Below, in pieces: positions 24,470 to 35,859 of a DNA stretch of 64,000 nt. Below the pieces are notes generated by a model. The model was not told where the DNA came from. It saw only the letters and a program-made list of their open reading frames with translations, and ran no database searches. Position 1 is the first letter of the stretch; each line of letters starts with the position of its first letter. The DNA is from Bettongia penicillata ogilbyi (lineage: Eukaryota > Chordata > Mammalia > Diprotodontia > Potoroidae): NCBI GenBank assembly GCA_023548195.1, contig JAJHZJ010000414.1:124001-188000 (forward strand), given 5' to 3'. Position numbers and translations under genes: made by a program.

Positions 24470-25214
24470 CTTCTGAGATTCCTGTCCACCCCCGCCTAGA
24501 TCCGCCCAGCTAGTGCTTGGGGTCTGAGATTCAAATGGGCTTTCCGCAGCAGGCACAGCTGCTATTCAATGTGAGCTTAAGTTCTGGTGCTGGGGTGGGG
24601 GCAGGGCCGCCTCCCAGGCTCAGTTCCCTCAGGGGGTTTATGCAGAGACCTTCAGTAATGGAGCGGGTGGGGGAAGGGCCGTCTCCCAGGCTCAGTTCCC
24701 TCAGGGGGTTTATGGAGAGACCTGAGCTTCTGCCTGCTGCTCGGGGAGCCCCAGGCTGCCACCGCTGCCTGTGCCGCTGCCCCTGCCTCTTCCTCCGCCG
24801 CTTCCTGCCCCTGCCTCTGCCTCCACCACTTCCTCCCGAGGGGGCCCGAGCCACAGAGACACCCCGCTCCCCTCTCGGCCAGCCCAGACATCTCTCTCAC
24901 TGACCTGTAGCGTCTGTGGGTGGAGGGACCTTCGCGGCCGCCGGAGATTCCGTCCCTGAAGCCTGCTTGGATCTGCTCCTGTGGGGCCGCCCAGCCAGGG
25001 CAGGGAAGGGGTGGGCTCCACTTTCTGGGGTGCAACGGACCCTGGGGACGGCTCTCCAGGGCTCTGTGGAACGGAAATCTCTTCCACTGTGTTTCTGCAC
25101 ACCCTGCAGTGATCCAGAACTTGTGGGGAGCTCTTCTTACATTAAATCCATGGGCTGTGGGTTCAGAGCTAGCATACGTGAGTCTTTCTACTCTGCCATC
25201 TTGACTCCACCCCC
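24470..25214 (-). promoter_or_regulatory. HAL1-C 5-prime UTR, CpG-rich
   Basis: This is the most GC-rich stretch outside 60.2-60.9 kb. It sits upstream of ORF1 where L1 elements carry their internal promoter. It contains an internal direct repeat (24604-24651 and 24676-24723, 46 of 48 identical, period 72). Long open frames across it on both strands are consequences of GC content. Confidence 0.65.
24604..24723. repeat. 72-bp-period direct repeat in HAL1-C 5-prime UTR
   Basis: Two 48-bp units beginning gggccgcctcccaggctcag and gggccgtctcccaggctcag, differing at two positions. Confidence 0.9.
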
Positions 25215-25230
25215 AAGAAAATAGTTCTTT
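25215..25230 (+). repeat. Right target-site duplication of HAL1-C
   Basis: Identical to 22293-22308. Confidence 0.96.
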
Positions 25231-26850
25231 AAAAATTAGAATGGAGCAGATGAAAGCTAATGGCTTTATGAGAAACCAAGAAATTACAAAACAAAACGAA
25301 AAGAATGCAAAAATTGAAGACAATGTGAAATATCTCATTGGAAAAAAAAACTGACCTGGAAAATAGATCCAGCAGGGACAACTGAAAAATTATGGGTCTA
25401 CCTGAAAGCCATGATCAAAAAAAGAGCCTAGACATCATCTTTCATGAAATAATTAAGGAAAACTGACCTGATATTCTAGAACCAGAGGGCAAAATAAATA
25501 TTGAAAGAATTCACTGATCACCTCTTGAAAGAGATCCCCAATGAAAAACTCCTAGGAATATTGTAGCCAAATTCCAGAGTTCCCTGATCAAGTAGAAAAT
25601 ATTGCAAGCAGCCAAAAAGAAAAAAATCAAGTGTTGTGGAAATACAATCAGAATAACACAAGCTCTAGCAGCTTCTACGTAAAGGGATGAAAGAGCTTGA
25701 AATATGATATTTCAGAAGTCAAAGGAACTAAGATTAAAACCAAGAATCACCTACCCAACAAAACTGAGTATAATACTTCAGGGGAAAAGATGGTCTTTCA
25801 ATGAAATTGAGGACTTTCAATCATTCTTGATGAAAAGACCAGAGCTGAAAAGAAAATTTGACTTTCAAACACCAGAATTAAGAGAAGCATGAAAAGGTAA
25901 ACAGGAAAGGGAAATCAAAAGGGACTTACTAAAGTGAAACTGTTTACATTCATACATGAAAAATAATATTCGTAACTCTTGAGATTTTTCTCAGTATTTG
26001 GGTAGTTGGAGGGATTATATCCTTATAGACAGAGGGCACAAGGGTGAGTTGAATAGGAAGGGATATTATCTAAAAAAATAAAATAAAGGGGTGAGAGAGG
26101 AATATATTGGGATGAGAAAAGGAGAAATGGAATGAGGCAAATTATCTCATAAAAGAGTCAAGAAAAAGTTTTTTCAATGAAGGGGAAAGAGGGGAGATGA
26201 GAGGGAAAAAGTGAAGCTTACTCTCATCACATATGGCTTAAGGAGGGAATAACATGCTCACTCAGTTTGGTATGAAAATCTATCTTATACTTCTTATACT
26301 ACAGGAAAGTAGAGGAGAAGGGGATAAGTGGGGTGGGGAAATGGTAGAAGAGGAGGGAGTAATTAGAAGTAAACACTTTTGGGGAGGGACAAGGTCAAAA
26401 GAGACAATAGAATAAATGAGGGGCAGGATAGGAGGGAGGGAAACATAGTCTTTTACAACATGACTCTTATGGAAGTCTTTTGCATAACTACACATGTATA
26501 GCCTACAGTGAATTGCTTGCCTTCTCAGTGGAAATGGGTGGTAAGGGAGGGAGAGAAGTTGAAACTCAAAGTTTTAGGAACAAATTTTGAGAATTGTTTT
26601 TTCATGCAACTGGGAAATAAGAAATACAGGGTAATGGGGTATAGAAATCTATCTTTACCTGCTAGATAAGAGAGAAAATGGGGTTAAGGGAAGGGAGGGG
26701 TGTAATAAAAGGAAGGGCAGATTGGGAGAAGAAGTAATCAGAATGCATGGTGTCTTGGAGTTGGGGGAGGGGAAAGATAGGGAGAAAATTTGAAACTCAA
26801 AATCATGTGGAAATAAATGTTGAAAACTAAAAATAAATTAATTTTAAAAA
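25231..26850 (+). mobile_element. HAL1-like L1 derivative B, 3-prime part
   Basis: Continues ORF1 (rest of coiled coil, then the RRM with altered ...LPESHDQKKSLD... and C-terminal domain at 25704-25892) with several frameshifts and stops. The A/G-rich 3-prime UTR follows, with a diverged A-rich end before aagaactttggaatt. The CA microsatellite found in A, C and D is absent here (only cttatagacagagggcacaa). It is more decayed than A and C. Confidence 0.85.
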
Positions 26851-27160
26851 AAGAACTTTGGAATTACTGTGTGACATGGAAGACACTGGCACAGGACTAC
26901 TCAGCATGGTGTGCTCACATCAGAGAAGGTGCTGTACTCTATGAGCAAAACAAAATTGAAACAGTGCAAAGGAAATGTGGGATGGGCAAATTTAGAGACC
27001 CACCCCAAATGTTCAAACTATTTGTGCCTGACCTATGATAGAGCATTTTGTTTTCATATTGGTCTGATCAGCCATGGTCAGACACACTGAAACTTGACTC
27101 TAGGATAATGATATCATTTTGGTCCTCTTCAAGAACAAAAGACAACAACCAACCAACAGC
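26851..27160 (+). mobile_element. RTE LINE 1, part 3 of 3 (3-prime end)
   Basis: Resumes at aagaactttggaattactgt and matches 46643-46932 of RTE 2 (acactggcacaggactactc; later ctgatcagccatggtcagac). It ends with the tail ttggtcctcttcaagaacaa, aagacaacaacc. This tail defines the RTE 3-prime end shared with the SINE family at 1388, 40022, 50724 and 53800. Confidence 0.88.
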
Positions 27161-27256
27161 CCAGGGGAGAAGGGGACAGGAGGCTGGTTCATCTGATTCC
27201 AGGAAACAGCCTCTGAAGCCCTGGAAAAGGACCAGTAAAGATCTTGATCTCTGACT

Positions 27257-27512
27257 TTGTAGTTCATTCATTTCAGTGATGCCCAACTCTTCCTGACTCC
27301 TTTTTTGGAGTTTCTTGGCAAAGATACTGCAGTGGTTTGCCATTTCTTTCTCCAACTCATTCACAAATGAGGAAACTAAGGCAAACAGGGTCAAGTGACT
27401 TGTCCAGAGTCACACAGCTAGTAAGTGTCTGAAGCTGGATTTGAACCCAGGTCTTCCTGACTCCAGGCCTTGCTGTGCTCTATTCATTGTACCATCTAGC
27501 TGTCCTACTGCC
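27257..27512 (-). repeat. CORE-SINE with Bov-B-type tail (inverted)
   Basis: Minus-strand copy with all parts: tail (gactccttttttggagtttc), CORE (gtcacacagctagtaagtgt) and head (ccatctagctgtcc). A MIR scrap follows at 27525-27620. Confidence 0.9.
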
Positions 27513-28109
27513 TATATGATATAAGGCAAGTCAATTCTTTCCCAGAATCTCTGTTTCCTCATCTGTAACATAAAGGGGTATCACTCAAATGTTCCTTTCA
27601 GTACTATATCTATGATCCTTTTTTCTTTATTGAATGCGCAAATATAGTATACACTAAGCCCTTTCCTGATGGCACCTCAGGGACATAAGCTAAGACCGAG
27701 AACTCGGCCTTCCTTGTCCTGAACTCCCATACACATTGTGTGATGGAAGATCCATCAGTGTGTTCTCAAAGCAACCATATGGATTGTTCTAAACTGACCC
27801 TCCTTTCTCCTCAGCTGACCCAGGGAGAAGTGCTGTTTGACTATGTAACCTAATAGCAAGTAAAATCATTTACATGAGTTGCTAACTATTTGTGCATTAT
27901 CACCAACAGCACAAGAACTATTAAGCCTCTCTTTAAATGTCGAATTGAGTCTTGTAAATTTCATTTGATTAAAACACTAAACTGTTCACATATGCTCAGT
28001 CTTCATAATTGGCTGCTCACATACCACAGCCATCTGCTCACAGCTCAAAGAAGTTAGAAGCAAATGATTAAGAACTGAGACACATCAGGCTCCTCTCAAG
28101 AAATGATAA

Positions 28110-28300
28110 CTGTTGTCATTATAGCTAGTTAGTTCATAAAGTGTTTTGCATTCTTTATCTGATAATGGTCACACCAACTCTGTAAGGCAGATAAGGCAAG
28201 TTATGAGTATTCCCATTTTACAGACAAGATAACTGAAGCCTAGAGAGGTTAAGTAAGTGTCAGGAAGACCAGGCTTAAAGTTCTGCCTCTGATTTCTAAG
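28110..28300 (-). repeat. MIR/THER-type CORE-SINE (inverted)
   Basis: cataaagtgttttgcattct, then attttacagacaagataact and gaagcctagagaggttaagt. Typical inverted MIR-class CORE. Confidence 0.7.
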
Positions 28301-28310
28301 GTCATTCACT

Positions 28311-28542
28311 GGCAGCTAGGTGGCACGGTGGATAGAAAACAGGCCCTTGAGTCAGAGGGACCTGAGTTCAAATTGACCTCAGACACTTACTAGCTGTGTA
28401 ACCCTGGGCAAATTACTTAAACTCTGTTTGCCTCAATTTCCTCATTGGTAAAATGAGTTGGAGAAGGAAATGGCAAATCATTGAAGTATTTCTGCCAAGA
28501 AAACCCCAAATGGGGTCATGACTGGAACAACTGAACAATCCA
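28311..28542 (+). repeat. CORE-SINE with Bov-B-type tail
   Basis: ggcagctaggtggcacggtg head, tagctgtgtaaccctgggca core and gccaagaaaaccccaaatgg tail; full length. Confidence 0.93.
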
Positions 28543-28794
28543 CTTACTATGCCACAAATACTAGCAGAATAAGAAAAGTAAAATTCCCCTTTGGAAAATT
28601 AAACTCCTTTGCCAACACAGATGCAATGGTTTGCTTTCAGCCACTTTTTATGAATGAAGCAAAGATAGTAAGAAGTCAAGTTATTATTTCACAACAGGGG
28701 TGTAAGAACAGAACTACCTTGGGTAGGATGCAATCTTATAAATAGGAAATTCCTAATTAACCAAACAAACACATAAATTATTTTGGGAAGCCCC

Positions 28795-29345
28795 TGTCCC
28801 AATGCCATTGGCACAAGACTCTCTCCTCACTAGTAGAGATAAAGGCCATGCTTTGCCTTTTGGGAGGGGTGAAGTTAGTGAGAGATAACAGCTTCAGTTC
28901 TTAGCCAATCATGCCTCTGGGGGCTCTTCAAGTGGGAGTCCTCTTTGGAGACTCTCCAAGTCAGTCTTCTTCAAGTGTAGGGTCCCAGCTTTGAGAGAAA
29001 AGACTCTCAGGTTAGTGATGAAAAAGATTCTGGGAAGAAGTCAACATGAGAGGAACTGTCTCTCCATCATGTCCCTATCCCCAGCTTGCTACAATAGAGA
29101 CTTAGGAGACCTTCCTCTTGGGTGAGATCTAGGACATTCTCTCTTGGCTGAGCAGAGTTATCTCACTCCCAGTGGGAGAGCTCCTTCACTCTGTATTGTC
29201 TGTTATATATTGTCCTATATGTCCCAACTTCTTTGATTTCTGTTTTGCTATGATTTGAATAAATGAATTTCTTTACTATTTGTGTTCATTGTGAAACTGA
29301 TATTAGGTGGAGAATGTAGCGCTTTGGGTTCCCTTCCCCTAAAGT
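28795..29345 (+). mobile_element. Candidate solo LTR (family X, copy 1)
   Basis: This stretch of about 550 bp matches 54100-54640 in the opposite orientation over most of its length: ggtgagatctagga, cttgctac, atattgtcctat, gatttctgttttgct. It has AATAAA at 29258-29263 near the end. Family size, a single poly(A) signal and the absence of A-tail or coding sequence suggest an LTR of an old endogenous retrovirus or a non-autonomous LTR element. I could not define exact TG/CA ends or a target-site duplication. Confidence 0.55.
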
Positions 29346-29659
29346 GACAAAACAAGAAAAAAATTAGATGAAATCTGATCATTTCCTGTAGACTAATAAT
29401 ATTTAAGGGAGCAGGAAATGTACTTTTAGCTTGATACCCCCCTCTTTCTGAGAAGGGCTAGAATGGTGACCTCTGGGCCCAACTCCTGGTTCCCCTTCTG
29501 ACAGAAATGAAAGTCTCTCTTGAAGAAGGGTGGAGGGAGAAAAGTCTAGAGATGTCTATTTTGCCTCTCACACAGAATAGCAGCCACCTGATCACATATG
29601 GGACTTCTCTCTACCAATAGGGCTCAACATCCATATCCTTACATAGTCATAAAGTCATT

Positions 29660-29800
29660 GAGGTATTATGGTATGGTCGATATGTCTATTGGATTGGAGT
29701 CAGGTGGAACTCCGTTCAAATCCAGCCTAAGAGGCTTGCCAGCTGTGTGACCCTGGGCAAATCTGAGACTCTATTTCCTCATCAATAAAATAATAACATT
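29660..29800 (+). repeat. MIR SINE
   Basis: ttggattggagtcaggtgga, then agctgtgtgaccctgggcaa. Truncated. Confidence 0.75.
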
Positions 29801-30524
29801 CCAGAAGACAGATGATGAAGCCTGCTACCCACCCACCCCTGTCAGAGAATTGATGGATTTAGGTTACAGAATCAAACATATTTTCAGATATGATCAGTGT
29901 GGTAATTTGTCTTGTGTGCCTATGGGTATTGTTACAAAAGTTTTCTGGTTTTTTTATTAATGGGAAGGAATTCTGAAGAACACTGGGGCTAGGATTAAGT
30001 CCACCAAAACAAAAAAAGAAAGAAAAAGAAAAAAGGGACATTAAGGCATTTTTTTTAATGTACAGAGAAGAACAGAAGGGAGACCAGCAGGGATAATACA
30101 AAAAAAAAAAAAAGTTTTGAAAGCTCCATGTTGGATTATTTAATACATACATATATAAAATTATATGTGTGTATGTGTGTGTGTTCACATATATACATTA
30201 TTATACGTATATATATATTAATTATACTTAAACATATTAGACATAAGTATACTTATTATGTGCTTTAAAAAGAAAAGTAAGTTGTTCATGTATAATCCTC
30301 TTTGCCTGTTCTACTGCATATACAGAAGTACTCAATTGGTGTTTGTGAAGATTTAAAAAAATAGAAAATATGAAATAACTGAATAGCCTTTAAGATCCCT
30401 TCCAATTCTAAGATCCTGGGTCCTTGAGTAGAGATGGGAGAATGGTACTAGAGACAGGTGAGTAGAGTCAAACAAAAAATGCACAAAGATAAATCAGTAA
30501 ACAAATGACACATAGTACTTCAAG

Positions 30525-30665
30525 ATTTGTGAAGTGTGTTCACATTATCTTATTTGATTTTTAGAAGAACCATATGAGTGAGATTAGTGCCAAATTTTAT
30601 TGCCCCACTTTACAGATGAGCAAACTGAGGTCAGGGAGTTTGTAACTCGCCCCTGGACACCAAAC
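30525..30665 (-). repeat. MIR-type SINE fragment (inverted)
   Basis: ttcacattatcttatttgat and actttacagatgagcaaact in inverted MIR order. Confidence 0.65.
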
Positions 30666-31165
30666 CCCTAGTTCCAACCTCTTCTGTGCAGAATAATTAG
30701 AAAGAGTCTGCAAAAGTCATGAGCTGATTCATTTGAAAAAAGAATTCAAAGTATTTTCAGTCATTTAGTTATTAATTCACCCAATGAGGCAGTTCAGTAT
30801 TAATCTTTGTGTCTGTTTCTTCATCTGTAAAATGAGGCTATGCGAACAATCTTCATTTAGGCTGAGAGTCAGCTGAAAAGCACAGGACGCTGAAATCATC
30901 CTCTTTAGTGCCCAAAGTTGGTCCGAAAACTTGGGGTTGGCTCTCCTGGAGACTCAGCTAAAGAAGAAGATTATTGAGCCAGTGTGACCCCATCCTCTTG
31001 CTTTTCAAAAAGACCTGCACTTCACCCTGTGGGTCAGTCCTGGGACTTGGAGCAGACAGATTAGATAAAGTTGTTCCACCCCGTCTGGCACTTAGCATCT
31101 TCAGCATCCCCATCAAAACTGAGGTGAGCCATTCTATAGCTATCCCATGCTGGGATTAGAGAAAA

Positions 31166-31412
31166 GTTGTTGCTCAGTTATTTTCAATCATGTCCAGCGC
31201 TCCATGACCCCATTTGGAGTTTTCTTGGCAGAGATACTAAAGTGGTTTGCCATTTCTTTCTCCAGTTCATTTTGCAGATAGGGAAACTGAGGCAAACAGG
31301 ATTAAGTGACTTCCCCAGGATCCCACAGCTAGTGAGTGTCTGAGGCCAGATTTGAACTCAGGAAGGTGAGACTTCCTGGCTCCAGGCTCAGCACTCCATC
31401 CATTGCACCACC
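31166..31412 (-). repeat. CORE-SINE with Bov-B-type tail (inverted)
   Basis: ccatgaccccatttggagtt tail, then tcccacagctagtgagtgtc core and ccattgcaccacctt head; full length. Confidence 0.92.
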
Positions 31413-31784
31413 TTAGAAACAAGATTTCTGCATCTTCTCCCTTTTTTGTTATGTCTGTTTCTTCTACCTCCTCCGCCTGCCTATGGGTCAGAGGCCAGCT
31501 CCTGCCATCTCTTTTCTGGTCCTTGAATACCCATTTAGGGAAGAAAATTCCTTAATCTCTGGTCAGTTGGTCTCTTTCCTTTTGTTTGTTGTTCTTTGAG
31601 CTCTGAATTGTTTTGTTACACTCCAAGGAGGCAAATTGAAATTCTTTAATGAGCTACTTGGAAAGATTGAATTGAGGTCTGTTTCACTTGGAAAAAATGG
31701 AAATTCATATAGACTAATTAAAGCCATCTAAAGAGCTTTAAATTCACTGAATCAATAAACCATAAAAGCCTTTAAGACTGAGTT

Positions 31785-32100
31785 GAGAACAATATACACA
31801 ATGACCTACAATGATATAAATGAAAACCAACACTAAAAGACAAGATTCAACATAGGAAACTCTGATTAACTCCAGTGACCAGTCTTGTTCCCTGCAATCA
31901 GTTAATGAAGCATGCTTCTCACAGGAGAGAGGTAAAAGATTGCATGTTGTCTACAGTCTACATGGTCATTCTTCCAGATGGTTTTCTTTAACTTCAGATG
32001 GTTTTCTTTATTATAATGGAACATTCTTTGATGGGGAAGGGTCTATCAGGAAACAACTGGTTTAAAAAAAAACAAAGGCATGAAAAAAACTTTTTAATTA
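31785..32100 (+). repeat. L1 3-prime end, 5-prime truncated
   Basis: acaatatacacaatgaccta matches the L1 tail at 13347; it runs to an A/T-rich end at about 32095. It contains a short local duplication of cagatggttttcttta (31976 and 31998). Confidence 0.6.
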
Positions 32101-32114
32101 AAGAGTCAGTATTC

Positions 32115-32290
32115 ACTGGGCAAAAGGCTCATAGGTCTAAGTCTGGAAGAGACCTCTAAGACCATCTAGCCTAACTCCCTCCTTTTACAGATGAGGAAAC
32201 TAAAGAAGGCTAAGCGATTTGCCCAAGGTCACATAAACAGTGAGCATCTGAAGCGGGATTTGAACCCTGAACAGTTAGAATACTCTGGGT
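32115..32290 (-). repeat. MIR-type CORE-SINE (inverted)
   Basis: acagatgaggaaactaaaga, gatttgcccaaggtcacata. The interval 32300-33020 that follows is unassigned. Confidence 0.6.
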
Positions 32291-33024
32291 GAATCCAGTT
32301 GGCCGTTCAAAAATGGGAATGGGGGGAGGAATGGGATATACATGCCCCCCAAAGACTTTTCCCAGAACACTGCTTTCTCTGCCCAGGAGGTGATATAGCT
32401 GCTTTATCATGGTCTCAGATGTAAAGAATTACCCCCAAATCATGTTTCATGTCAGAATTTTTAAGATATTGAAGTTAATGGGAAATCAGTTTGCTGCTGA
32501 TGACCCCCTTCCCACAAGCTTTTCCTCTGACATAGCAGAAGCTGTATGATAATACCTCCTGGTCATGCAGACACACAACAAACAAGGTGTTAATCACCTC
32601 TCTCACACGTGTGACAACTATATATTTGCTATTTCCAGCGTTACTTGTTGGAAGACTTCCTCACTAGTGTTCTCTTAGCTAGTTTACCTTTCTGTGGGAC
32701 TCTTCAATGGAAGCAGTCAGGACACTTTCTGAGCGGTAGCTGAAAAACAAAATGTCATTAACTCAAGAATAGTGTGTTCTCGCCTTCCTTTTCCTCTCCC
32801 TAATATGGGTGGAAGCTCTGCTGGAGTTTCATTCCCTTGGTTTTTCACCTTTATAGCAACTTGTATTGGGTAGATAAACTGAATAGTTGTAATGTGTTCA
32901 ATCGCATATGGCACTTTGCTTCCCTGTTTGACCAATGGGAAATTCCACCCAAATATTTTTGTGCTTAATCATCCAGGACCTATGACCAGGAGCTCATCTA
33001 ATCTTAACTAGGCCCTTATTGCTC

Positions 33025-33275
33025 CATGGGCAGTTAGGTGGGGCCATAATGCACAGAGTGCTGGGCCTGGAGTCAGGAAGACTCAACTTCCTGAGTTCAA
33101 ACCTGGTTTCAGACACTTCCTAGTGAGGCTTTCTATCTGGGCAAGTTTGCCTCAGTTTCTTCATCTGTAAAATGAACTAGAGAAGGAAATGGTAAACCAC
33201 TCCAGTATCTTTGCCAGGAAAACCCCAAGTGGGATCACACAAAGTCAGACATGACTGAAAAATAACCGAACAACA
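33025..33275 (+). repeat. CORE-SINE with Bov-B-type tail
   Basis: gggcagttaggtggggccat head, agaaggaaatggtaaaccac, and a final gactgaaaaataaccgaaca; full length. Confidence 0.92.
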
Positions 33276-33679
33276 ACACTTCTCTGACTCTCTAATATAC
33301 CCAACCTACATAGACACACACGCACACACACATCTTCTCTTCTCAAACCCCTTGCATCAATTACTTCCTACTTCCTACCTCTTAATAAAGGAAGTCAGGT
33401 CTTATTTTTCTAAAAGAATCAAAGCCATCCATTCTCTAATTTCCTTTCAATAGCACCCTCAGTGCCACTCCCCCTAGCCCCAGTAGCATCCCTGTTCTCT
33501 CCTCCACAATAAATTACCTATTTGTTCTAATCTCAGAGGAAGAAGCATCTCTTCTCCTTATCAATACTACTGTATTTGTAGCTTTGATCCACCCCTCTCC
33601 TCCTCTCCAGGTACTTTCCTCCTTTGATCAACCTTCCTCCTATATACTCCCTCTGCTTGTCTTTTGTACAAGTAAGTGA

Positions 33680-33905
33680 TACAGTAAATATAGCAATAGG
33701 CCTGGAGTCAGGAAAACCTGAGTTCAAATTCAGCCTCAGAGACTTGCCAGCTGTATTACCCTAGGCTAGTCATTTAATCTCTGTCTGCCTCAGTTTCCTC
33801 AGCTGTAAAATGGGGTAATAAGAGCACCTATCTCACAAGGTTGTTGTCAGCGTCAAGTGAGTTAATATTTGTAAAAGTGCTTTGGAACAGTGCCTGGCAC
33901 ATGCT
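33680..33905 (+). repeat. MIR SINE, near full length
   Basis: ctggagtcaggaaaacctga, cttgccagctgtattaccct, ggttgttgtcagcgtcaagt and ggaacagtgcctggcacatg follow the MIR consensus from head to tail. Confidence 0.88.
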
Positions 33906-33953
33906 TATTTAAACCTTCTCCAAGTTTTCTTCTTTCTCTGAACACACCTCAAA

Positions 33954-33956
<3 letters not shown>

Positions 33957-34022
<66 letters not shown>

Positions 34023-34184
34023 CTATATATATAATATATACTATATATATACTATATATAATACTATATATATAAATACTATATATATAAACACTATATA
34101 TATATATAAATACTATATATATAATATATACTATATATATACTATATATAATACTATATATATAAATACTATATATATAAACAC

Positions 34185-34205
<21 letters not shown>
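33957..34205. repeat. TA-rich microsatellite with 90-bp tandem duplication
   Basis: Pure (TA)n at about 33957-34017, then a compound TA/ACTA unit present twice without visible difference (34018-34107 and 34108-34197), followed by more TA. Confidence 0.95.

Positions 34206-34234
<29 letters not shown>
34206..34234. repeat. (GA)n microsatellite
   Basis: About 14 GA units directly after the TA tract. The interval 34240-35030 is otherwise unassigned. Confidence 0.95.
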
Positions 34235-34235
<1 letters not shown>

Positions 34236-35036
34236 ATATACACTATACATCAGAAATAATTAAGTATGAGGACTTAGGGAAAGCTTCCGTAGACAACACA
34301 GGGAAGTAGCAGATTGAAAAAAGAAAAAGCAGGAAGTCCAGCTGAAAGCTAGATGTCTTAGATGTGGCCATTCTCCCATTCTCTGCAGTGAGCAAAGCCT
34401 TACTGGTAGGACATTGGCTACTACAAGGAAGAACCTTGTCATATTGTCCCAGAGGACTTACTAGCAAACCCATACTAGTTCTCAGTGCTTGCTCTCTAGT
34501 TTTTCTCAAGTGCTCATAAATTACCAGTTTGGTAATCTGCTCTAACATTTCCCCAAGAGTGACTTCTCAGAATTGTCCCCTCCGGTTCTAGTTAATTCTA
34601 AAAGTTTAGGTGAAGAGAAAAAGCAGCTTTTCATCCCCAAAAAATTAGAGAAGGGGGATGATGTCTGTGAAGAAGTATGGGGATTTTCCCAAATGATCAG
34701 TGCCAGCTCCAGAGAGGATGGGTAGAAAGAGGGGGCTGTTATCGAAATCCAGTAGCTGCAGTATTCCTTTCCTCTTCAGATCACATATGCTACTCAAAAT
34801 CCTTTGGGATTCCTAGAAGTTCTATTAAGAATGCCTGATATCCCAGGAATAATTTGAACATCACAGTTTCCATTAGCATGCCCTGCTTAGTGTCTCATGA
34901 AGTTCCTGGAACAGAGATACTCTTTCCATTATTGCTTTCATAAAGGGTCATAACATTTTGAGGATATTAGCAATAGTCTAATCTCCTCTAGTTTCATTTT
35001 ACAGATGAATAACTGGCAAGTCATTTAACCTCTATG

Positions 35037-35255
35037 GGCAGCTGGTGGTGCAGTGGATAAAGTGCAAAACCTGGAGTCGGGAAGACTTGAGTCCAAATCC
35101 AGGCTTAGACACTACTAACTGTGTGATCCTGGGCAAGTAACCCTGTCTGCCTCAGTTTCCTCATCCGTAAATAAACTGGAGAAGAAAATGGAAAATCACT
35201 CCAGTATCTTTGCCAAGAAAACCCCAAAGAGTCAAACACAGCTGCAACATTTAAC
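35037..35255 (+). repeat. CORE-SINE with Bov-B-type tail
   Basis: gggcagctggtggtgcagtg head, gtgatcctgggcaagtaacc core and ttgccaagaaaaccccaaag tail. Confidence 0.9.
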
Positions 35256-35859
35256 CTCTCTAAATTAAATCTCTAATATCTCTAAATTTTCTAAGTTTCT
35301 TCTTTTGATTTCCAGACTGGTAGTATTCCCATCACTGCCTTCCTGATATCAGCTGGGTCTTAATACAACCATTGAAACATTTGAGGCCCAAACTTTCCTT
35401 CTGGATCTATCTTATTGCCATCCCCTTTCTACTAGCATGGGTTAGTAACTATTGCTCAGAGAGGTTAAGTCATACAGCTTGGAGTCAGGATTTGAACCTA
35501 GATTTCCCTAACTTCTGGTCCAGTTCTTTCTACCACACTACAAGGGGAATAATGATTATATCTACATTTGCCACTTATGGCTTATGGTCTTCCATGGCAG
35601 GGACACGAAGCTCCTAAAACTTCCTGCTAGCTTGTGACGCGTGACAGACGTTTCAGCATGGTGCCAGTAGGTGGCGCAAAGACCAATTTGTTCATCAATA
35701 GGGTTAAAATTGCCCCTAGACTGAAAATTGTTCTAGGCTAAAACCAGGTTTAAAAAAATAGCAATTATGAGGTCTTCTTCCTAAGAACCCTTAGAGTGGG
35801 GGTTCTCAACCTGAGATCCATGGATTTGTTTTTTAAAATATTTTGATAACTGTTTGTTG

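Larger units (their letters stand above)
22309..25214 (-). mobile_element. HAL1-like L1 derivative C (inverted, youngest)
   Basis: A complete 2.9-kb ORF1-only element on the minus strand. The poly(A) tail is at the low-coordinate end (ttttaaaaaataaaaattta region), then the pyrimidine-rich (on this strand) 3-prime UTR with a GT microsatellite at 23146-23217, ORF1 at 24449-23351, and a GC/CpG-rich 5-prime UTR. It ends at 25214 with the intact 5-prime end (reads ggggtggagtcaagatggca on the minus strand). No ORF2 is present. Perfect 16-bp target-site duplications flank it, so it is the latest insertion in the nest. Confidence 0.92.

Noticed and set aside
24652..25338. 228-codon and several other long frames on both strands
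   Set aside because: They lie in the GC-rich HAL1-C 5-prime UTR and cross the target-site duplication into HAL1-B; stops are rare there because of base composition.
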